NCBI GenBank assembly: GCA_949128115.1
Contig: OX421966.1
Coordinates: 60,199,416-60,263,415, forward strand
DNA: 64,000 nucleotides
From: Anaspis maculata
Lineage: Eukaryota > Arthropoda > Insecta > Coleoptera > Scraptiidae
Direction: 5' to 3'
Position 1 is the stretch's first letter. Each line of letters opens with the position of its first letter. The notes beneath the pieces are model-generated. The model was not told the origin of the DNA. It did not search any database and was given only the letters and a program-made list of their open reading frames with translations. Shown here one piece after another: positions 58,478 through 64,000 of this stretch. Made by a program: the position numbers and the translations under genes.

Positions 58478-58515
58478 GAATTTCTGCGCGGTTTTTCTCA
58501 TTTCAGACCACTGTG
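58478..58515 (-). repeat. Transib right terminal inverted repeat
   Basis: Read inward from 58515 it begins CACAGTG and has AGAAAAACC at positions 18-26, one base different from the RSS nonamer ACAAAAACC, but with a 10-bp instead of 12-bp spacer. Confidence 0.95.
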
Positions 58516-58520
58516 CGGCG

Positions 58521-58860
58521 ATGCTTTGGCGGTAATTGCCGACTTTGAATTTGACCCATCAAACTACCAGAAGCTGGCATTCGAGGCCCTCGAGGATAGG
58601 TATCACTGGTATCAGTCCAAACGTCGATTGGCCACTTTCTATTTGAATCAAATTCGCAGATTTTTCCCCCTCACCAAGGGATCCACCGCCGGCGCCGGTT
58701 TTCAGGCCTCTTTGAATGCGCATTAAACTGCCGTAAGTGCGCTCAAAGCGTTGACATTGCCCGATTTGCCTGATTTCATTTTTTCCACATGTGCTTATCT
58801 AACCTCGACTCTCGCACAAAACAAGCATTTGAAGATAAGCACTCCGGCTCGGACTCTGTT
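58521..58860 (+). pseudogene. gag: BEL/Pao gag, part after the Transib insertion
   Basis: Reading from the target duplication, the frame contains NYQKLAFEALEDRYHW, RRLATFYLNQI and, after a stop, ALKALTLPDLPDF: the central and distal gag blocks of BEL/Pao elements. It resumes in register with the part before 54746 if the transposon and one duplication copy are disregarded. Stops show it was decayed. Confidence 0.7.
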
Positions 58861-58862
58861 TT

Positions 58863-59200
58863 TTACTGTACAGGAAGGGTGATAAGCTTATGTACAGGGC
58901 GTGTAAAGTCGCCAGAGGAAGTGCGAATATTTACAACACGAGTTACACCGTCCCGTCCAGGAAAAATCTTTTCGATACGGCCGATTGGCCAAGATAACGG
59001 AGTGGTGTTCGCTTCATGGATGAAAACCACATCTCCAACTTTGACTGATGAGTCAGATTTGGTCCATTTACCTCGCTGAACCTGGGTGTTCAAGTACTCA
59101 GTGGACCAGCGGCGTCAAAAGGCTTCAAGAAGTTGACACAGTTTGTGCCAACGAGTAACTGGACGATCATTGTCATAGGTAACATTTATCACTGGACAAG
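58863..59200 (-). pseudogene. BEL/Pao integrase C-terminus, opposite strand
   Basis: The - strand encodes VKVGDVVFIHEANTTPLSWP, GRIEKIFPGRDGVTRVV and RPVHKL, the conserved end of BEL/Pao integrase. A stop interrupts the upstream part (after WHKLCQLLEAF). It lies head-on against the + strand gag remnant, so two BEL-type fragments were joined by rearrangement or nested insertion. Confidence 0.75.
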
Positions 59201-59324
59201 CAATATTTGCTGTTTCATTCACGATTGTTAACTACTAAAACTCAGATGTCAACTACTGGATATTTTCACCTTCTCGTTCACCTTAGTTATTTCAGCTATA
59301 CAAAAACCAAGAGAAAAAACTTAC

Positions 59325-59496
59325 AAAAATTGGGGTGCACCGCCCGCCTGCTGCGACGGATAAACGAGAATGCTGGAGGCGGTTCGTTCCTCGTCGGCAA
59401 TTTTTCCTCTCCTTTTTCGTACTAGGAAGACGGCGGCTGCTATCACCACCAGCAGCATCAGGCCGCCCCCTGCTGCCACTGACGTGTACAGGACTT
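59325..59496 (-). CDS. Synaptotagmin exon A (transmembrane segment)
   Basis: 172 bp, acceptor TATTTCAG and donor TT|GTAAGT on the - strand. It encodes a short lumenal stretch (EVLYTS), a hydrophobic segment VAAGGGLMLLVVIAAAVFLV and a basic stop-transfer RKRRGK, followed by a cytoplasmic linker. This is the usual synaptotagmin arrangement of one N-terminal membrane span before two C2 domains. The acceptor shows that at least one more 5' exon exists to the right, not recognised. A Syt12-like or similar calcium-independent insect synaptotagmin is possible; the subtype is not certain. Confidence 0.88.
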
Positions 59497-59590
59497 CTGA
59501 AATACAGAGCAAACATTGTTTATGCTCCATGTGTTCAAGTCTCCATATCCATACATGATGCTTACATTCACCATTTACGACAATCATATA

Positions 59591-60461
59591 ATGGACAGGG
59601 AGCTGGTGCCTCAAAACTTACGTCATAAGGTACGTACATGATTTTAACCCTGTCGGTCTAAGTGGGTTGATAGGATTGTTGAAAATTGCTTTGTCTGACC
59701 ATCAAACCGGGGGCTTTAGGATGGGATGTGCTTGTCAATTTTTGAAAAAATGCCCAAAAGTTTAAGTCATAAGGTACATGAATGAAACCAACTGGATTTT
59801 ATGTGGGAACATTCCCTTGATCGAAAATCTGGTCGTAAGGTGAAATTCTTGGGGGCTTTCGGTCCATAAGACAAATTTGAAATTTTCGAAAAAAGACCAA
59901 AATTTATCAATTTTTTCACAGGCGTTTTGTTGACTTATCCACTAAGTGTGAAATATACTTGTAATCAGGATGGAAGACGGAATTGATTCCCATATTAAAG
60001 TACAGGGTGTACGATTTGAGAAAAAATTTTCGATGTTGCACCCTGTAAGCGATGTACCCTTAAAAAATTTTGTGGGCAGATTCGAAACCTACGTAAAAAT
60101 CATGTAAGAACTGTTTTTCACTCCTGAAATTATGTCCAAGGAGAAGTCGCCGGGAGGAGGTGACCTTTTTTGAAAATTTCAAACTTGTCTTCTGGACCGA
60201 CAAAAATTTTGTCTTATGACCTGATTTTTGATAGAGGGGATGTTTCCACACAAAAGCCCGTTGGTTCCATTCATGTACCTAATGACGTAATATTTTGACA
60301 TTTTCCAAAAATTGACAAGCCTATACCAGTCTAATGCCCCCGGGTCTGACATGTGAGACAATAAAGAAATTTTCAACAACCTTATCAACGCACATTAGAC
60401 CAACAGGGTTAAAATCATGTACCTTATAACGTGCGTTTTAAGGCACCAGCTCCCTGTCCAT
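59591..60461. mobile_element. Palindromic element, 0.87 kb
   Basis: Ends ATGGACAGGGAGCTGGTGCC and complement. The arms match through AAAATCATGTACCTTA and beyond. The centre at 60001-60047 is a small hairpin TACAGGGTG...CACCCTGTA. No coding function. Confidence 0.75.
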
Positions 60462-61856
60462 AATCCTTGCATGCATTTTATTTCAAGACGATTAATGCAC
60501 ATTACCATCAAAATCGTTGTTACCAATAATGTCCGACCAAAAAAAAATTAGTTGGAAAATTGTCTGTTTTTCAAATGAAGATCGAAGTTTGAGATTAATT
60601 TTCTATTTGACACCGACACCCTAACACTAAAACACTGAGAATCCACGATTTTTTTCAGCAATCATCTGTTTTTGGGGTAGAACAAAATAATTCCAAGACG
60701 GGTCGACATTAAACCGCTCAATGCCCAAGTGCACGGAAGTTACCTACTCTGCAGATTTGTGGGGGGAAACCACTCACCTTCAGTTCCATCTGTCTCTTTC
60801 AACAGAAAGAAAATTGCGAGTCTTTTGTGAAAGAAAATCCCTACCCCATGTCCTTTCAAGACATGATCATTGAAACTGAACCACCCTGTATCGAACGTAT
60901 TACGAAATATATGGGTTTAACGTCGGCAGATTTTAGGGGTAGGTATAATATGGCCGTGGCATTTATTATTGCGGCCAGGTGGATTCCGTTGTGCAGGCAG
61001 AAGTTTACGAGAGAGGCAAAATGAAATTTCATTGTTGGTAGGTACCTATATAGGATTCCGGGATCGAGACCGGGATGTCTCGTCATCGGGGACCTATCCG
61101 GATTAATTTGTTTAATGGATTTAGTGGATGACGAAGAGGCACGGGTGAAATGGAAATCAAAGGAGAATGTATAGCGTATGCCTACTCGTACTCGGATATG
61201 CATACGGGCCCTCAAATCCTCAATGTGGGTTATTTTTTTGTGGGTATTGATTACGGATGGTGCATCAAAAAAGTTCATAGGTAGGTGGTAGGTACCTCTG
61301 ACTACGAGTACTTCCTTTGTTCTTATTCATTTGAAGCTAAGTGAGGTCAATTTAAAAGATTTAATTCCATATTGAAAGTCCTGTAAGTTGAAATTATTAG
61401 GTACTAGTAGGAGAAATCTTCAAGGGAAGTTGGCTGAGTTTGGGCTCAGCATGCATAGGTAACCTTGACATTGACATTACTGACTTCTATAACCACGGCG
61501 TAATCGCTCTCTTTATGCAAATGCAATCTCCCTTTTTGACGGTAATATTTAGTTGTAGTCCTAGGTTGTAGTATAGTAGAGTTATTAGATCAAAGGGAGA
61601 AGGGTCGAGCGAAAGGATGAATGGCGATACACGTGATGGTCGCACGTTGGCGAAAAGCAGATAAAAAGATATATAAATGTGACCTGACTGATTAATTATT
61701 TGCCCTTTTCGAATTTTCGGCATTGAAACGTGCTACAGTATAACATTGATTTAATTCAATTGATTATTCTATGCTTATACATACACGTGTATAGACATGA
61801 CTTTTGATTCAATATCTCTTGAAACAAACAATGTGCAGTGCACTGGATTGGTATAC
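60462..61856. other. Non-genic or unrecognised stretch
   Basis: Frames at 60827-61024 (+) and 60856-61278 (-) overlap and neither shows a known motif. CACCCTGTA is at 60882. An upstream synaptotagmin exon could lie here but cannot be supported. Confidence 0.35.
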
Positions 61857-63216
61857 AGCTAGGTACAACTGAAACTCTCAAAGTGATGAGATTTTATTTC
61901 AAAACTAACTCAATGTGTCGCGACCGGAAATTTTGCTTTCTTCAGAACGATGTAACTTTTGACTCCCTCCAAATAAACTGGGCCAAAATTGAAGTGGACC
62001 ACCCCAAAATTCGACCTTGGTTGAAATGAGACTATCTGGAGAAAAAATTGTCCGATTTTGGAAATTTTTGTGATGCTCGACAGAGTCGTTCTTTGACTAC
62101 AATGCACTATCTTAGATCGGTTGATTGTTGACTTTATAAACAATATACAGAGTGGCAATAATGGAAGGAGTGCAAAAATGACCTAACTTCAGCAAGGTGC
62201 CATTTCAAGAAAACAAGTCGCAGAATTTTTCCGTCATATTTTCGAAAAGCGCACATTAATATCTCGAAACCTTTTTGGACATTTGGTCGACCTTTGTTTC
62301 TCCAAAGAGTTATTGACTTTTTGCGATCTTTGGATTTTTTTGTACAGACTCTGACAGGGCTGTTGCTCATCCTTTAAATTTGACAGAAACGTACATAGTA
62401 GCTGTATCAAATGTACCATGAAACAATTTGATCCCACCGGCCGCGGCCCTCAGAAGTGGTGAGGACCTAGACCTTTTGTAAGACCATGGCGAATCAAGCA
62501 TGCTATGATATTGCATCCATGTTAGATGGCCCAGAATGGTTCAAAATGCATCAATGGCAAGTATCCGTTGCATTAAGATTGCCATAGTCAACAGTTTGTA
62601 CCATGGGTGGATGTTTCACTGCTCAATAATAATTATTATTATTATTACCCGTTACTTCCTTGCGGGACATAGGGTGCAAAAAAACATACAAGTATATATA
62701 CAGACAAAGATATTGTATGTATTATATTGTGTCTATAATCTATAATGTGTCTCAATAATAATCCACTCCATAAATCACAAAATAGACAATAACTCTGTGA
62801 AAAAAACAGATGACCATCAGAAATGCAAAACCGTTTCGAGATATTGATATATCATATGCTTTCCAAAAATGTGACCTACGAGATTCTGCGACTTGTTTTC
62901 TTGAAACGGGATCTTGTCAAAGTCAGGTCTCTTCTTTCATTGTCACCCGGTATATCCTACATAAGATCAACAATCAGGTGATTGAAGATGGTATCTGGTA
63001 GTCAAAAGACTGCTCTATCGAATACCACAACATTTTTAGAATCAGGCAATTTTTTCCAGAGATATCCCCATTTTCACCGGGACAAAATTTCGAGGTGGTC
63101 CAATTTTGGCCCAGTTTATTTTGATTCAGTGTGCGATGTCCGTTAGCCTTATTTTCTCGCAGCCCATTCTTTAGATACAAAACTCAAAACTCCACAAATG
63201 AAGTTTGTACAGGGTG
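61857..63216. mobile_element. Palindromic element, about 1.35 kb
   Basis: Left arm blocks AATAAACTGGGCCAAAATTG, GATTGTTGA and AAACAAGTCGCAGAATTT recur inversely at about 63120-62880. The right end carries TACAGGGTG at 63208; the left end is more diverged. The centre near 62630 is an ATT repeat. Mirrored short frames are not genes. Confidence 0.65.
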
Positions 63217-63487
63217 ATATGTGAACTGGTGCATATTTTCAATATGTTAAATCAAATCCCGTTTGTGAAAAAAATGCTTTTTCTCAATTTCAACCATTAC
63301 ATTATGAAGCTTCATATTATATTGCCTCGTATCGAGACGGTTCTGGAATTTTTTAATTGGAAGTCTAACAAGGAAGTTATGATTTTTGTTTCGAACTGAT
63401 AAGACTTTAGGTACCCTAAATTTTTTCGAGTTTTGTCCTTGAGAGGCATTGTTTGTCTAAAACTTCAATTTGACAACAGAATCATAC

Positions 63488-64000
63488 TGTTACGTATTTC
63501 GCGTACGGGTTCGACTATAACTGAGACGATCGTTTTAAAACACAAACTGTTTATTACTGCATACTACAATGAATACACGCCAACAATTATTAACTTAGGA
63601 ATATCGCTGTGATTACTACTCGCTTTTAATTCGCTCGCTACCACTTCGCATTCCAATTCATAACTGCCCGTGAGCTGACGGTTGATGCCTTATATAGGCC
63701 TCCGAATAGTGTTCCCGAACTTTCCATCATCTTCCAGCAAACTCGACAGTGACCCGGCATACGATTTTTTAGGCGACTCCCGAATAATCCCACACATTTC
63801 GCGTATAATTCTGCCGTGCTCTAGAGCCGGCGCCGCCGCCAAATGGACGAATGTGTCTTGATCAGACGTTGAAGTCTCTTTGTGTTTCAATGCCATCACG
63901 TATTCTCTAGAAATGTCCAGAGCTACGCGCATTTGTACACTGCGGCTGTGGAAGAGTCTGGAAATATCGCGTGTTTACCAGATTCTACGGGAATCGTCGC
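63488..64000 (-). repeat. LTR 3' part, cut by the window edge
   Basis: On the - strand a TATATAA box (63690-63696) is followed by an AATAAA signal (63550-63555), and the LTR ends CGTAACA at 63488: the U3-R-U5 order of a retrotransposon LTR. Left of it there is no primer binding site, so this is a 3' or solo LTR whose element extends to the right. The family is not assigned. It is not related in sequence to the LTRs at 3-12 kb beyond the TGTTACG/TGTAACG-type ends. Confidence 0.6.

Larger units (their letters stand above)
54747..58515 (-). mobile_element. Complete Transib DNA transposon, 3769 bp
   Basis: It is bounded by CACAGTGGTCTGAAATGAGA and its exact complement, inside 38-bp terminal repeats with two mismatches. 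CGGCG at 54742-54746 and 58516-58520 is a perfect 5-bp target duplication, the length made by Transib and by RAG-mediated transposition. It encodes one uninterrupted transposase on the - strand. The GC-rich duplication fits the known preference of the family. Intact ends, intact gene and intact duplication point to a recent, possibly still active copy. Confidence 0.96.

Overview
This is eukaryotic DNA, most likely from an insect. The genes are split by GT/AG introns, one of them only 62 bp. The background is AT-rich and dense with insect-type transposons: Ty3/gypsy, BEL/Pao, Transib, hAT-like, Helitron-like and mariner-like. I cannot place the order or species.

Two host genes are visible. (1) The last two coding exons of a class 3 (fatty) aldehyde dehydrogenase lie on the + strand at 18665-19835. 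They carry the catalytic Cys and Glu and end in a C-terminal membrane anchor; the 5' exons were not found. (2) Six exons of a synaptotagmin lie on the - strand between 59496 and 36318. They encode a transmembrane segment, a complete C2A domain and the start of C2B. All junctions are canonical and the phases agree. Three of five expected C2A calcium ligands are replaced. The 5' end and the rest of C2B are not seen. Its introns hold most of the transposons right of 36 kb.

Layout: 1-3 kb, palindromic repeats. 3.0-12.0 kb, a very young Ty3/gypsy element (two substitutions between its 1.36-kb LTRs) inserted in one arm of an older palindromic element (2.4-13.2 kb). 14.8-17.0 kb, a 2.2-kb palindrome. 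18.2-19.9 kb, a mariner-like fragment, then the dehydrogenase. 22.9-25.2, 27.4-28.6, 29.8-30.9 and 31.1-32.3 kb, further inverted-repeat elements; the last is hAT-like with a perfect 8-bp target duplication. 32.7-33.8 kb, a decayed gypsy-type gag-pol fragment. 36.3-59.5 kb, the synaptotagmin exons with intronic minisatellites, palindromes, a LINE-like fragment, a Helitron-like 3' end, BEL/Pao debris and Transib. 59.6-63.2 kb, two more palindromes. From 63.5 kb to the edge, the 3' end of an LTR in - orientation.

The most notable feature is a structurally complete Transib transposon, 54747-58515. It has an uninterrupted 679-codon RAG1-related transposase gene, 38-bp inverted ends starting with CACAGTG (identical to the V(D)J recombination signal heptamer) and a perfect 5-bp target duplication. 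It sits inside a BEL/Pao gag whose frame resumes in register on the far side. At window scale, at least 18 copies of TACAGGGTG recur, several at the ends of otherwise unrelated palindromic elements. Opposite palindrome arms act as built-in empty-site records for nested insertions.
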